From Prosthecobacter fusiformis (GTDB lineage Bacteria > Verrucomicrobiota > Verrucomicrobiia > Verrucomicrobiales > Verrucomicrobiaceae): a stretch of 64,000 bases of DNA. Both the position numbers and the translations under genes were made by a program. The stretch spans positions 90,222-154,221 of the forward strand of contig NZ_SOCA01000011.1 in assembly GCF_004364345.1 (NCBI RefSeq). Reading direction: 5' to 3'. Shown here in pieces: positions 38,693 through 47,958 of the stretch (within the stretch, counting starts at the first letter, position 1; each line of letters begins with the position of its first letter). Under the pieces are notes generated by a model that saw only the letters and a program-made list of their open reading frames with translations, searched no databases and had not been told where the DNA came from.

Positions 38693-40894
38693 ATGACAGC
38701 GGCACTGTCCATCACTGAGGTCACGGAGGAGGCCGCTTCGTCCACGGATGACATCGTCCCTTCCGCCCTGCGGTCGGACCTGGCCATCAGCCACCAGCTC
38801 TTTGAGGGCCGTGCCTTTGCCATCATCAAAGACCCGCTGTCGTTGAAATACTTTCGGTTACCGGCGGAGGATTATGCGCTGGCGGGACTGTTTGACGGCA
38901 GGCGCTCTGTCCGGGAAATCCGCGAGGCCTTTTCCCGCAGCCATCCCCACACCGGTCTTGCGCAAAATGAGGCCGCGCTGACGCAGCGCATCGTCGCCTT
39001 TGCCACGGAACTGCTCACTGCTGGATTCCTGGAGGCTACTGCGGCAGGTGCCCGCCGCCAGCTTGAGCTGCAACGCCTGCGGTACAAGCCGGCCACACCG
39101 TGGGGCCTGTTCATGAAGGCGCTATTTTTGAAGCTCCCCTTGTGGGATCCGGATGCGCTTCTCATCCGCATGGAGCGGCACATGCGCTGGATCTGGAGCT
39201 GGGGCGGCTTTGCTCTCAGCATGATCATCCTGCTGGCGGGCATTGCCGTCTTTGCGCTGAATTTCCCCCGCATCTCTCCGTCACTGAATGACTTTCTGAC
39301 GCTGCCGAATCTTGCGCTCGTCTGGGTGCTGACCATCCTGGTGAAGATCATTCACGAATTCGGCCACGGCCTGACCTGCAAGCACTACGGCGGGGAGGTT
39401 CATGAAATGGGAGCCATGCTCCTGGTCTTCAGCCCCTTCTTGTATGTGGACGTGACAGACAGCTACCTTTTCCCGAAGCGGCGGCATCGCATTCTCGTCG
39501 CTGCAGCGGGCATTTACATTGAGCTCATCATCGCGGCCATTGCCACCCTGCTGTGGTCGGTTTCCCAGCCCGGCCCCACGCAGCAACTTCTTTTTAATCT
39601 GATGCTCATCACCAGCGTCTGGACCATCCTGTTCAATGCCAATCCGCTGATGAAATTCGATGGCTACTACATGCTCACCGACATCCTGGGTGTGCCGAAT
39701 CTGCGGGCGAAGGCGCAGATGTGCGTGAGTGATCTTTGCCGCCGTCTGTTCTTCGGTGGTGTCACGCCTCCGGCAGTGGAAAGACTGCTTCCCAGGAAAA
39801 ATCGCGGCTGGTTCGTCTTGTATAGCATCGCAGCCCAGCTCTACCTGCTGGAGATCACCCTCGGCATCGCGATGATCTTCCATTACCTGCTGGAGCCTTA
39901 TGGCTTGAGCTGGCTGGGAGATGCCATCGGGGCTGGGGCAGTGGTGTCCATGTTGATCGTTCCGGTGAGCCGTTTTTTCAGCCAGCAATTCTCTCAGTCC
40001 GCCGCCACCCCAGGTGCCTGGCGGCGGCCGCTGCGTGCCTTTGGCCTGCTGACGGTGGTGGTGGCCGGGCTGATGTTCTGCCCCTGGCAGATCAAGGTGG
40101 AGCGCCCCGCCGTGCTGCGTCCCCTTCAGGCGGACTGGGTGCGTGCGGAGGTGCCAGGAAGGCTGGCGGAGATCAACGTGGTGGCCGGTCAGACGGTCCA
40201 GGCCGGGGATGCGGTGGCGGTGCTGTCCAACCTTGGCCTAACCAGTGACGTGGAAAAAAACAGGTTTCTGGTAGAGCGTGCCCGCCGTCAGGTGGACCTG
40301 ATGCTGGGGTCCGATGCGCCTGCCTACTACCAGCAGGCCAAAGCGATGCTGGCAGAGCAGGAAGTCGCCCTGGCTGAGGCGGAGCGGCTGGCCGCTCGGC
40401 TGACCCTGCGAGCAACGGAATCCGGCGTCGTTTTGACTCCAGATCTGGAGCGTCTTATGGCAGGCAGCCTGCGGCCTGGAGATGCCCTGTGTGAGATCGC
40501 TCCGCTGCAGCCGCTGCAACTTTACATCCCGCTGAATGAGCGCCAGGCCCGCCATATCCGCGCTGGTCAAAAGGTTGAACTTCGCGTCTCTGCCCGGTCC
40601 TCCCGCACCTATGAGGGGCAGGTCATGGAGGATCTAAAAACCGCACCCGCCACTGAGCTGCCATCCAACCTCATCGCCACTCTGGGCGGGGATATCGCGG
40701 CCGAGCCAGATGCGGATGGAAAGCTCAAGCCCCTGGAGGTGACCTATGGCATCCTGGTCTCCCTGCCCAATGAGGACATCAGTCTGCGCCCTGGCATGAC
40801 CGGCACTGCTCGCATCCATGGCGATACCCTACCCCTGTGGAAGGTCCTATGGTTAAACGCCCTGGATTTTGTGAGCCTGGATTACCGTTTGTGA
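38693..40894 (+). CDS. M50 site-2-protease-like membrane protein with PqqD-like N-terminus and HlyD-like C-terminus
   Basis: 733-residue polytopic protein. Residues about 30-115 are a PqqD-like winged-helix segment (LSLKYFRLPAEDYALAGLFD). The central membrane part has the M50 zinc motif HEFGH (221-225) and the third ligand in NPLMKFDGYY (317-326), with about six transmembrane helices between 170 and 450. The C-terminal 250 residues are HlyD-like: VRAEVPGRLAEINVVAGQTV, a helical hairpin (about 520-570), and LRPGMTGTARIHG. All M50 catalytic residues appear present. Together with the upstream adaptor it forms a two-gene export or processing unit without an ABC or RND pump nearby. No substrate identified. 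Confidence 0.87.
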   Translation: MTAALSITEVTEEAASSTDDIVPSALRSDLAISHQLFEGRAFAIIKDPLSLKYFRLPAEDYALAGLFDGRRSVREIREAFSRSHPHTGLAQNEAALTQRIVAFATELLTAGFLEATAAGARRQLELQRLRYKPATPWGLFMKALFLKLPLWDPDALLIRMERHMRWIWSWGGFALSMIILLAGIAVFALNFPRISPSLNDFLTLPNLALVWVLTILVKIIHEFGHGLTCKHYGGEVHEMGAMLLVFSPFLYVDVTDSYLFPKRRHRILVAAAGIYIELIIAAIATLLWSVSQPGPTQQLLFNLMLITSVWTILFNANPLMKFDGYYMLTDILGVPNLRAKAQMCVSDLCRRLFFGGVTPPAVERLLPRKNRGWFVLYSIAAQLYLLEITLGIAMIFHYLLEPYGLSWLGDAIGAGAVVSMLIVPVSRFFSQQFSQSAATPGAWRRPLRAFGLLTVVVAGLMFCPWQIKVERPAVLRPLQADWVRAEVPGRLAEINVVAGQTVQAGDAVAVLSNLGLTSDVEKNRFLVERARRQVDLMLGSDAPAYYQQAKAMLAEQEVALAEAERLAARLTLRATESGVVLTPDLERLMAGSLRPGDALCEIAPLQPLQLYIPLNERQARHIRAGQKVELRVSARSSRTYEGQVMEDLKTAPATELPSNLIATLGGDIAAEPDADGKLKPLEVTYGILVSLPNEDISLRPGMTGTARIHGDTLPLWKVLWLNALDFVSLDYRL

Positions 40895-40958
40895 ACGGGA
40901 GAGTCCGCCCACTTCCCATTTGACCGCACGGGTGCATGGGCGCACAGCATTGATCTCC

Positions 40959-41603
40959 ATGAGCAGTCCTTCTGAGATTCTTTCCGCCCTGAACTGGCGT
41001 TATGCCTGCAAGGTCTTCGACCCTGCCCAAAAGATCCCTGCGGAAACGTGGGCGGCGCTGGAGGCATCTCTGGTGCTGACTCCTTCCAGTTTTGGCCTGC
41101 AACCGTGGAAGTTTCTGGTCATTCAGGATGCTGCCCTACGCGAGTCCCTCGTGCCTCATGCCTGGCATCAGCGGCAGGTCAGCGATGCCTCCCATCTTGT
41201 GGTCATGGCTGTGCCGAAGGTCATGGATGAGGCGCACATTGATGCCAATCTCATGCGCATGGCGGAGGTGCGTGGCGGCACCCCAGATGCGCTCATAGGA
41301 TTTAGGAATATGGTGGTGGGTTTTCGCAATGGGATGGAATCCAAAGGCGAGCTGGAGCAGTGGGCAAAACTGCAGGCCTACATCGCTCTGGGGCAATTCA
41401 TGATGAATGCCGCTCTCCTGGGGGTGGATACCTGTCCGATGGAAGGTTTTGTGCCAGCCAAGTTTGATGAGATCCTCGGCCTGGACGTTCAGGGTTGGAC
41501 CGCCGCAGTGCTCTGCCCAGCAGGCTACCGGCATGCGGATGACCGTTACGCCTCTTTGCCAAAGGTGCGCTTTGAAGCCAGTGATGTGATCGAGCATCGG
41601 TGA
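40959..41603 (+). CDS. NAD(P)H-dependent nitroreductase-family oxidoreductase
   Basis: 214-residue FMN-dependent enzyme of the NfsB type. It begins LSALNWRYACKVFDPAQKIP, then TPSSFGLQPWKFLVI, both typical FMN-binding stretches; AYIALGQFMMNAALLGVDTCPMEGF is the usual conserved core. The ATG at 40959 was preferred over a TTG at 40920. It may reduce nitro compounds or quinones. It converges on the secretion operon with a stem-loop in between. Confidence 0.88.
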   Translation: MSSPSEILSALNWRYACKVFDPAQKIPAETWAALEASLVLTPSSFGLQPWKFLVIQDAALRESLVPHAWHQRQVSDASHLVVMAVPKVMDEAHIDANLMRMAEVRGGTPDALIGFRNMVVGFRNGMESKGELEQWAKLQAYIALGQFMMNAALLGVDTCPMEGFVPAKFDEILGLDVQGWTAAVLCPAGYRHADDRYASLPKVRFEASDVIEHR

Positions 41604-41606
41604 GAG

Positions 41607-41661
41607 CAGGGGAGTTTAGCCTTCAGCTACGAAGGCTAAACGGCATCCCCACTCTCCCCTG
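41607..41661. terminator. Nested stem-loop between convergent genes
   Basis: An inner 11-bp stem (GTTTAGCCTTC, 41614-41624, with 41631-41641) sits inside an outer 8-bp stem (CAGGGGAG, 41607-41614, with 41654-41661). No clean T tract follows on either side, so termination may be weak or bidirectional. It separates the nitroreductase gene from the last gene of the leftward pseudopilus operon. Confidence 0.5.
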
Positions 41662-41667
41662 GAGTCG

Positions 41668-42894
41668 TTATTTCTTCTTCAAAATCACGTCGCCGAGGCT
41701 GAACATCGGGCCATAGATGGCATAGATGAGAAAGCCAACCATGACACCGAGGATAAGCATGGTCAGTGGCTCAATGAGCTTGTCGAGAGAAGCGGCCATG
41801 TTATCGAGTTCCTCTTCGTAGTCGTCTGCAATCTCGGCCAGCATTTCAGTGCCTGATCCGGTTTCGGAGGCAAGTTCAATGAGGCCGCAGAGGTTGCGAC
41901 CGTCCGCGCCGAGCCAGTGGGATTCCATGAGGAAACCTTCATGCAAGGTGCGACCCACGCTGATGTGATCCCGCAGGCGGTTGAAGAATTCTTTATAATG
42001 GTAATGCCAAGTGGCTGAGGAGGTGATCTCCAATGCACTGGTGAGGCGCACGTTGGATTCCGTGAGCATGGCCAGGGTACGGAAACCAGCTGCTGCTGCG
42101 GATTTTCGCACAAGCATGCCTACGACCGGGATTTTCAGGACAAGGTCCTGCACCCATTTCATGGCGGTGAATTTGCTAAAATTGGAAAAGAAAATGTAAA
42201 GAGCTACAAGGGGGAGTGCCGCCATGTAAGGCTTGTGGATAAAGAGGTCCGAAAGGGCGATGAGAGCCTTGGTGGCGAAAGGTAGCTCGCTGTTGAAGCT
42301 GAGGAACAGCTTGGACATGGCCGGCACCAGGGTGAAGCTCATGATGATGACCACGATCACGCCCAGCACGATGACCACGCCTGGGTAGATCATGGCTCCT
42401 TTCAATTTCTTCAGGGTCTTGGAAGATTTTTTCTGGGCCACGCCGATGCGCTTGCACACGCGGGCTAGCTGGCCGGCCTCTTCCCCGGCGATGATGAGAG
42501 AGAGAATATCTTCGGAAAAGATGTCGCGAAACCGAGACATGGCATCGCTGAATTTTTCCCCCATGGAAATGGAGTGCACCACCTCGGCGATCATGCCTTT
42601 GTAGCGTGCGGAGATGACACGGTTGACCTGCAACTTCAGGCTTTTGGTCATGCTGATGTTGCGCTCAAGGCAGCGCCCGAGGCCACTGAAAAAAGCGGCG
42701 CAGTCTTCGCTCCCGCCTTTGGGAGAGGTCATCCGCTGCAGCTTTTCATCCGGGCCGGTGATGTCCTCGATTGAGGCTGTTTCGTTGGCGGCGATACCGG
42801 ATCCCAGGAGCGCCTTTTCATGCGTGTCCGTATCCACCATGGAGATGGATTTGTTGCCGGTGTTGACGTTGGTGATGGTGACTTTTTTCAGCAT
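41668..42894 (-). CDS. gspF: GspF/PilC-type inner-membrane platform protein
   Basis: 408-residue platform protein of type II secretion or type IV pilus machines. Two GspF domains are visible: the first with FFSGLGRCLERNISMTKSLK and LIIAGEEAGQLARVCKRI, the second with TLHEGFLMESHWLG and LIELASETGSGTEML. Three hydrophobic segments match the family (VVIVLGVIVVIIMSFTLVPA, PYMAALPLVALYIFFSNF, TMLILGVMVGFLIYAIYGPM). The start at 42894 is favoured, since longer frame runs into the upstream pseudopilin. Last gene of the leftward operon. Confidence 0.92.
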   Translation of the reverse strand: MLKKVTITNVNTGNKSISMVDTDTHEKALLGSGIAANETASIEDITGPDEKLQRMTSPKGGSEDCAAFFSGLGRCLERNISMTKSLKLQVNRVISARYKGMIAEVVHSISMGEKFSDAMSRFRDIFSEDILSLIIAGEEAGQLARVCKRIGVAQKKSSKTLKKLKGAMIYPGVVIVLGVIVVIIMSFTLVPAMSKLFLSFNSELPFATKALIALSDLFIHKPYMAALPLVALYIFFSNFSKFTAMKWVQDLVLKIPVVGMLVRKSAAAAGFRTLAMLTESNVRLTSALEITSSATWHYHYKEFFNRLRDHISVGRTLHEGFLMESHWLGADGRNLCGLIELASETGSGTEMLAEIADDYEEELDNMAASLDKLIEPLTMLILGVMVGFLIYAIYGPMFSLGDVILKKK

Positions 42895-42910
42895 GACGGC
42901 GGCAGGTGGA

Positions 42911-43402
42911 TCATTTCTTTTCGGTCGTGCGCAGGCTGGCAGGGAGGGCGGGCCGGTAAACGTGAAGAGTGAGTGGGGCACCTTCCACTTCAGCTCCTGG
43001 ATTCCCGGAGGCATTGACGGTAGCGATGATGGCTGCCTGCTGCATGAGGCCCAGGCCATCCACACTAGCGGCTTCTCCTTCTTTGATGACAGGGGTGCCG
43101 TAGATAGCTTCCTCGAGCCTTACGCTGTCCTTTTGATTGGGCATGACGGCGCTGATGCTGGTGGCATCACTGCTGCCTGCAGGGCTCATGCCGAGCTGCC
43201 AAAGGCGAGCCATATTTTCCTGATAGTTCCGTGTGATGGCGGTGCGCCAAGCTAGCTCTTCTTGCAGCATGAGGGAACTGCTGAGGCTGACAGCTGCGGC
43301 GGACGCAACTGCAATCACAGCTCCGGCAGCCAGGACCTCAATGAGGGTATAACCCGTGCGCTGTGACGGCTGCTGGGTCAGATTTTTCATGGCGAGCTTC
43401 AT
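42911..43402 (-). CDS. Pseudopilin-like protein
   Basis: 163 residues with a prepilin-type N-terminus: a basic leader then GYTLIEVLAAGAVIAVASAA, the Gly being the predicted peptidase site and Glu the +5 residue. The helix is followed by a soluble domain without recognised motif. Start overlaps the end of the GspK/PilX-like gene by 4 bp, a translational-coupling pattern. Probably a minor pseudopilin of the tip. Confidence 0.85.
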   Translation of the reverse strand: MKLAMKNLTQQPSQRTGYTLIEVLAAGAVIAVASAAAVSLSSSLMLQEELAWRTAITRNYQENMARLWQLGMSPAGSSDATSISAVMPNQKDSVRLEEAIYGTPVIKEGEAASVDGLGLMQQAAIIATVNASGNPGAEVEGAPLTLHVYRPALPASLRTTEKK

Positions 43403-44991
43403 GGTTGGTCAGGGAGGAAATAGCTCTCAAGCCACGCATCGCGGGGGAGCATCGCCTGATGGGTGGCATCCGTGGTGGTGTCAGTCTGGAAAAGGAGACG
43501 CTCGGTGCGCACACCGGTATTTACAGCGCGGCGGAAGGACCAGTCCGTCATGACGCCGCCGATCCAGCGAATGTCATAAGCGCTGTTTTTGTCATGCAGG
43601 AGCAGGAGCACATCATGTCCTTCATTGACGAAGGTCATGCGCCAGCGCAGCTCGCGTCCCTGAAGGGGATCACCGGACCAAGTGAAGTTCAGCGCCCGGC
43701 CTTTTTGGGACTCTTTGAGCGCATCTTTGACGGCTAGGATGACGCGGCGGTTGTTTTCATGGAGGAAGCCGAGGTTGACGCAGTAATCAGATCCTTCGTT
43801 GATGATGGTCACGGTCACTGGAGGAAGTTTCCCTGCGGCTTCAAAAGAATTCACGGAAGTCTGGCCGACAAAGATGATCTGGTTCATGGCCGGGTTCACA
43901 CCGGTATTGACGACTCGCAGATACTTCAGGTCTGGATCGGCCAGGTTGACGTAGAGGACTTTGAAGTTGTCCACGTCGTATCCGCGTGGGTAATCGGGGG
44001 GGAGGACGAGGGGGTTCTCTCCAGAGCGGTATTTTTTAAAGTACCAGGGCTCGGTTGTGGCCATGTCCGCTATGAAAACATCCTGCGGGGCCTTTTTGTC
44101 TGCGGGTACGGTGGTGTCCGCATCCATGAGATGCCAGAGAGAGTTTTGCGGGTTGCTGTCGTTTTTAGTGACATTGAGGTAGCCGTCGAAGAGTTTAGTC
44201 TCGGTAGTGGACTGAGGGCCGGAGGAGCTAGGGACGACGGGGAGGTTAGAGGGCAGCAGCTTAGCCCCATCCAGACTCGTGCCAGTGACAGGGTACCGGC
44301 CTGCGGCATCGTGGGACTGGATGTAGAGGGACCGGGCCTGCATGGGCAGGGACACGGTGGAGGTGGTACGTGCAAAGAGAGATGGAGGATGGCGGAGGAC
44401 TACCCGGCCTTCGACACGGTAGGGGGCGGTGTTTCTGTAAATGTCCAGGATGTCATTGCTGACGTAGCGTTCAGGCTTGCGATAGACGACCAGGAGGTCT
44501 CCGCTCAGGGCTGGGCATTGGCTTTTCAGAAACAGGTGGGAGGTGAAGGGGTCTAGGTTGACCTCCCCAGAGATGTTTGGCCTAACAAATTTTTCAGGAA
44601 TAAAAAAAGAGCCGCCAGGGCGCAGGCCTGTTTGGTTGTAGGGTGTGACCGTGGAAGTGGACAAGACACTGTAGGTGGCGAGGTCTTTCCACCCGCTGAC
44701 TGTATCGAGGCCGCCACCGGCACCGTCCAGCAGGAGGGAGGACTGGCCCTTGAGGTCTGTTTCGGGATCAAAGCCGTGGTCCATGGCGGTCTGCCAAGCC
44801 AGCAGGCGTGAATTTTCCAGGGAAAGGCGCCGTTGCACGGCAGACTCCAGCCAGCTCACCTGAATGGCACGTGTGCTCATCATGGTGACCCAAGAAGCCA
44901 GAAAGAGGCCCGTGCACAGCATCATCAACAGGACCACTCCCATGAGGGCACCGCGCTGGCGGGGGATGGTGTTTGGAAGGGTGGTTTTCAT
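43399..44991 (-). CDS. GspK/PilX-like large membrane-anchored protein
   Basis: 530-residue protein with a basic N-terminus and one membrane helix (ALMGVVLLMMLCTGLFLASW) like PilX/GspK, and a long extracytoplasmic part rich in beta strands. A Glu is not at +5 position as in true pseudopilins, as in GspK. Position between two pseudopilin genes supports a tip role; assignment is by architecture and context only. Confidence 0.75.
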   Translation of the reverse strand: MKTTLPNTIPRQRGALMGVVLLMMLCTGLFLASWVTMMSTRAIQVSWLESAVQRRLSLENSRLLAWQTAMDHGFDPETDLKGQSSLLLDGAGGGLDTVSGWKDLATYSVLSTSTVTPYNQTGLRPGGSFFIPEKFVRPNISGEVNLDPFTSHLFLKSQCPALSGDLLVVYRKPERYVSNDILDIYRNTAPYRVEGRVVLRHPPSLFARTTSTVSLPMQARSLYIQSHDAAGRYPVTGTSLDGAKLLPSNLPVVPSSSGPQSTTETKLFDGYLNVTKNDSNPQNSLWHLMDADTTVPADKKAPQDVFIADMATTEPWYFKKYRSGENPLVLPPDYPRGYDVDNFKVLYVNLADPDLKYLRVVNTGVNPAMNQIIFVGQTSVNSFEAAGKLPPVTVTIINEGSDYCVNLGFLHENNRRVILAVKDALKESQKGRALNFTWSGDPLQGRELRWRMTFVNEGHDVLLLLHDKNSAYDIRWIGGVMTDWSFRRAVNTGVRTERLLFQTDTTTDATHQAMLPRDAWLESYFLPDQP

Positions 44992-45006
44992 GAGCCAGGG
45001 GGGGAT

Positions 45007-46005
45007 TCAGAGCGCTGGGAACATGGGCACTGTGAACATGAATGCGGTTCGCCCAGCCATGTGGTTGTAGGCATTCTGCGGTGTGCCTGGGGCGGCGGTG
45101 TTCGGCTGTGCGCCGAGATGGCGGGCAGCAGGGTCAGGCCACCAGATGAAGTAGAAAGGGCGCTCGGCCGCCACTTTAAAGCGGTCGATGGTCGTGCCTT
45201 CACGCAGGGCTAGGCGGGTGTAGCGCTCGAAGGTGACGTAAAGAGGCGTGAAACCATCGGTACTGAAGTCCGCCTCTTTAGCCGCGAGGGGATTGGCCGG
45301 GGGGTAAAAGACGCGGTAACCGGCGGAGTAAATGAGGGAGTAAGCGGTGCCATCTGGCGGACCTTTGGGGTCTGCATAGCGTTTGACGCTCGCATGGAAT
45401 CCGAGTGGCTGCTGGGTGCTGGTGAACCGGATGACATCAATGTCATAGATGGCCAGCACCCTCAGGAATCCAGACTGACCAGTGTAGCTGAGAATGAAAA
45501 TGCTAACATTGGGCTGGTTAGGCTCTTTATTAGTGATGCCAGGATTGCGAAAGTCGCGGTAGAGGTCTTCAGACACGCCTGCTACGCGGATGATGTGAGA
45601 GCGAAATTTCTGTGGAGTATCCAACTCATCATCTGTTGAGGGATCATAAGGAATGTAGGCAGGCTTCCATGTATTGTCTCCGCTGCGGGCGAGACAAAAG
45701 ACGGCAGTAGCGCTGATTACATCGTGATTGAATTGCTCACGCAATTTTTCAGCTTCAGCCAGACTGCCATAGGATGGAGCAGACTGGGTATCCCGATATT
45801 CTGAATTACTGGTGTTGAAGAAGGTGGAGAGCCGCTTTGCGTCCAAGGGAACGTCCACAATGCTAGCCACCAGAGGCTGGCTGCGGACGAGGTTCCCATA
45901 ACTGACGACTATACCACCCATGATGAGGGCGGAGAGCGCGAGCACGACCACTAGCTCCATGGAACTGAAGCCGTGCCGCAGTGACTGGACTGAGGCGGCT
46001 TTCAT
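45007..46005 (-). CDS. Pseudopilin-like protein (large)
   Basis: 332-residue protein with a prepilin signature: leader with basic residues, then GFSSMELVVVLALSALIMGG, where Gly-Phe marks the cleavage site and the Glu is at +5. The soluble region is unusually long for a minor pseudopilin and unrecognised. The start codon overlaps the stop of the upstream PilP-like gene (4 bp, ATGA). Confidence 0.85.
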   Translation of the reverse strand: MKAASVQSLRHGFSSMELVVVLALSALIMGGIVVSYGNLVRSQPLVASIVDVPLDAKRLSTFFNTSNSEYRDTQSAPSYGSLAEAEKLREQFNHDVISATAVFCLARSGDNTWKPAYIPYDPSTDDELDTPQKFRSHIIRVAGVSEDLYRDFRNPGITNKEPNQPNVSIFILSYTGQSGFLRVLAIYDIDVIRFTSTQQPLGFHASVKRYADPKGPPDGTAYSLIYSAGYRVFYPPANPLAAKEADFSTDGFTPLYVTFERYTRLALREGTTIDRFKVAAERPFYFIWWPDPAARHLGAQPNTAAPGTPQNAYNHMAGRTAFMFTVPMFPAL

Positions 46006-46766
46006 TTCGGCTCAGGCGGACGGTTGCCAAACAACATGCGCATCACGGAGGCCTCCGGCACATTCGCAGGTGGCAGCGGAGGTTTGACTGAAGATGGGGC
46101 TGCCGGGGGCGGGGGGGCTAGCGGGGCGGCGGCCGGACGGGGCTGCTCTTCCACCGGCTCAGCTCGGGCCACGGAGGGTTCCTCAAAATTTCTGCCTGGG
46201 GAAAAAGCGGAAACGTCTGGGCGGCGCAGAGTGCCCATGTCGCCACCACCACCTCCTCCTTGCTCACTGCCTGTGGCACCGTTTGGCATTCGGTAACGGA
46301 CACTGGGGGAGCCATCCATAGGGATGACGAGGAGCTTGGGCGGCAGACCGGTAGGTTTCTTTTCCACCCAAACAAGTTCGATGGCAGAGGCGTTGATGGA
46401 TTTCACGCGCAGGACCACCTGCTGGTCAGGAATGACAGGAGGAACATCCATGCCAGGCTCCAGTCGCATGCCGCCGAGCATGACACGCATGCCTTTTAGA
46501 CCGGAAGCGGCACCACCCACGGGCATGCGCAGCAGCAGATCACGCACCTGATTTTCTTCCGTACTGTTATCATCTTCCTCTCGACCAGACGCGACGGACT
46601 CAAAGGGATTGTTCTCTTCCGGCTTGACCAGTTCAGGCGTTTTTTCTTCAGGAAGGATAAGGGTGTATTGGACGCGCTCATCATCACCCTCTTCTTGAGC
46701 CGTGGCTTTCAGACAGGGAAAGGAGACGATGAGCAGGGCGCTCAAACAGGCATGAAATCGTTTCAT
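46002..46766 (-). CDS. Periplasmic protein in the PilP position
   Basis: 254 residues. Signal peptide (ACLSALLIVSFPCLKATAQ), then a low-complexity Glu-rich stretch, a compact beta domain (about 95-160, QQVVLRVKSINASAIELVWV) and a Gly- and Pro-rich tail (GGGGGG and PAAAPLAPPPP). It occupies the position of PilP after PilM-N-O-like genes, and the beta domain could serve the same role, bridging to the secretin. Sequence similarity to PilP is not evident; the assignment is positional. Confidence 0.65.
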   Translation of the reverse strand: MKRFHACLSALLIVSFPCLKATAQEEGDDERVQYTLILPEEKTPELVKPEENNPFESVASGREEDDNSTEENQVRDLLLRMPVGGAASGLKGMRVMLGGMRLEPGMDVPPVIPDQQVVLRVKSINASAIELVWVEKKPTGLPPKLLVIPMDGSPSVRYRMPNGATGSEQGGGGGGDMGTLRRPDVSAFSPGRNFEEPSVARAEPVEEQPRPAAAPLAPPPPAAPSSVKPPLPPANVPEASVMRMLFGNRPPEPK

Positions 46767-46772
46767 CGGAGA

Positions 46773-47351
46773 TTAAGCCTTCTTCTTGGATTTGGTGGAT
46801 GCGGGCATTTCCGAAAGGTTGATGAGCGGAGTTTCCAGAGAGACATCCAGGCGCAGTTGTCGGGCGGTGCTGCCGCCTGTGATGCGGCAAGTTTTCACAC
46901 GGGCCAGCGGAAGGCGTTTTTCTACATCGCCCAGCCAGTTCATGACCTTGGCATATTCATCCTCAATCACCAGGGTAGTGAGCACACTTTTGGGGATGAT
47001 CTTGTTTTCACGGGCCACCTTCAGCTCCGTCTTGCGTGAGCGGACCAGGGTGATGCCGCGCTCGCGCAGGCTAAATTCGATAATGCCTTCCACTTCCTGC
47101 TCAGTTTGGGCCTTGTCCACGTATGGGGTCCAGGCCTGGAGGAAACGGCGGATTTCCTCACTCTCCGCCTTCACTCGGGCAGTAAGGATTTCAGCGGTCT
47201 GGCGGGAGCTTTCCGCAGCGATGGCATCCTGCTCAGCCATGGCCGCTGATTTTTTCATGGCGGTGACTTTTTGATGAACAGTCTGCGCAAAGTAGGTGAC
47301 GAGACCGATGAACATCATCAGCACGACACAGGCGAGTTGCTTTGGATTCAT
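46773..47351 (-). CDS. PilO/GspM-like inner-membrane protein
   Basis: 192 residues: one N-terminal membrane helix (QLACVVLMMFIGLVTYFAQTV), a coiled-coil (about 30-75), and a small alpha/beta domain (IIPKSVLTTLVIEDEYAKVMNW) like the ferredoxin-like fold of PilO. A Lys-rich tail closes it. Follows the PilN-like gene. Named by architecture and gene order. Confidence 0.75.
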   Translation of the reverse strand: MNPKQLACVVLMMFIGLVTYFAQTVHQKVTAMKKSAAMAEQDAIAAESSRQTAEILTARVKAESEEIRRFLQAWTPYVDKAQTEQEVEGIIEFSLRERGITLVRSRKTELKVARENKIIPKSVLTTLVIEDEYAKVMNWLGDVEKRLPLARVKTCRITGGSTARQLRLDVSLETPLINLSEMPASTKSKKKA

Positions 47352-47370
47352 AAACGGTTAGGCAAAAGGG

Positions 47371-47922
47371 TTACTGCTCCTGGCGGACGAGTGTGGATCG
47401 GTATTCCACCACCTCACCCGTCTTGCTCTGTTGGGGAGAGTAGGAGCGGTAGTTCAGGCGTGAGATACTGCTTTCGATGAGGGCCACTTCATTGGCGGAG
47501 CCGCCATTGATGCGGACTGCCAGGGACAAGTTGGACGGCACTTGGTCGCTACGCTCAATGGAGAGGTCAGAGAGGCGCACCTCCGGTGGCATGGCGCGGG
47601 CGATGGCGACGCTGATGGGCTGAAGGTTGCGTGCGCCTTCCACCCATTTGGCCACTCCTTCTGCCTTGGCCGTCTCGCCGTCGAGGTAGGCCTTCTCCTC
47701 CATCTGCGCCCGGGTCACGCTTTCATGCTGCTTTTTGACGAGCTCGGAGGCTGTTTTGTCCTGCTGGGCACGCTTGTAGGCCATGTAGTCCATGGTCATG
47801 AAATAAGCACCGCCGATGAGCGCCACGTAAAAGAAGGCGGGGACCAGTTTAAAGGAATTCGGCAGCCGCTTTGAGGTGTCATTGCGCGGCGTCTTGAAGT
47901 CGTGGCAGATGTATTCAGACAT
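47371..47922 (-). CDS. PilN-like inner-membrane protein
   Basis: 183 residues with a short cytoplasmic N-terminus, one membrane helix (FKLVPAFFYVALIGGAYFMT), a coiled coil (about 50-90) and a C-terminal alpha/beta domain (PPEVRLSDLSIERSDQVPSN) like the PilN fold. The family pattern hydrophobic-PxxVxLxxLxxE is seen. The cytoplasmic tail (SEYICHDFKTPRN) is where PilN would contact PilM. Confidence 0.75.
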   Translation of the reverse strand: MSEYICHDFKTPRNDTSKRLPNSFKLVPAFFYVALIGGAYFMTMDYMAYKRAQQDKTASELVKKQHESVTRAQMEEKAYLDGETAKAEGVAKWVEGARNLQPISVAIARAMPPEVRLSDLSIERSDQVPSNLSLAVRINGGSANEVALIESSISRLNYRSYSPQQSKTGEVVEYRSTLVRQEQ

Positions 47923-47958
47923 GGAAAGTAAAGGTGGGGGATTGCGCTGAAGCCGGGA

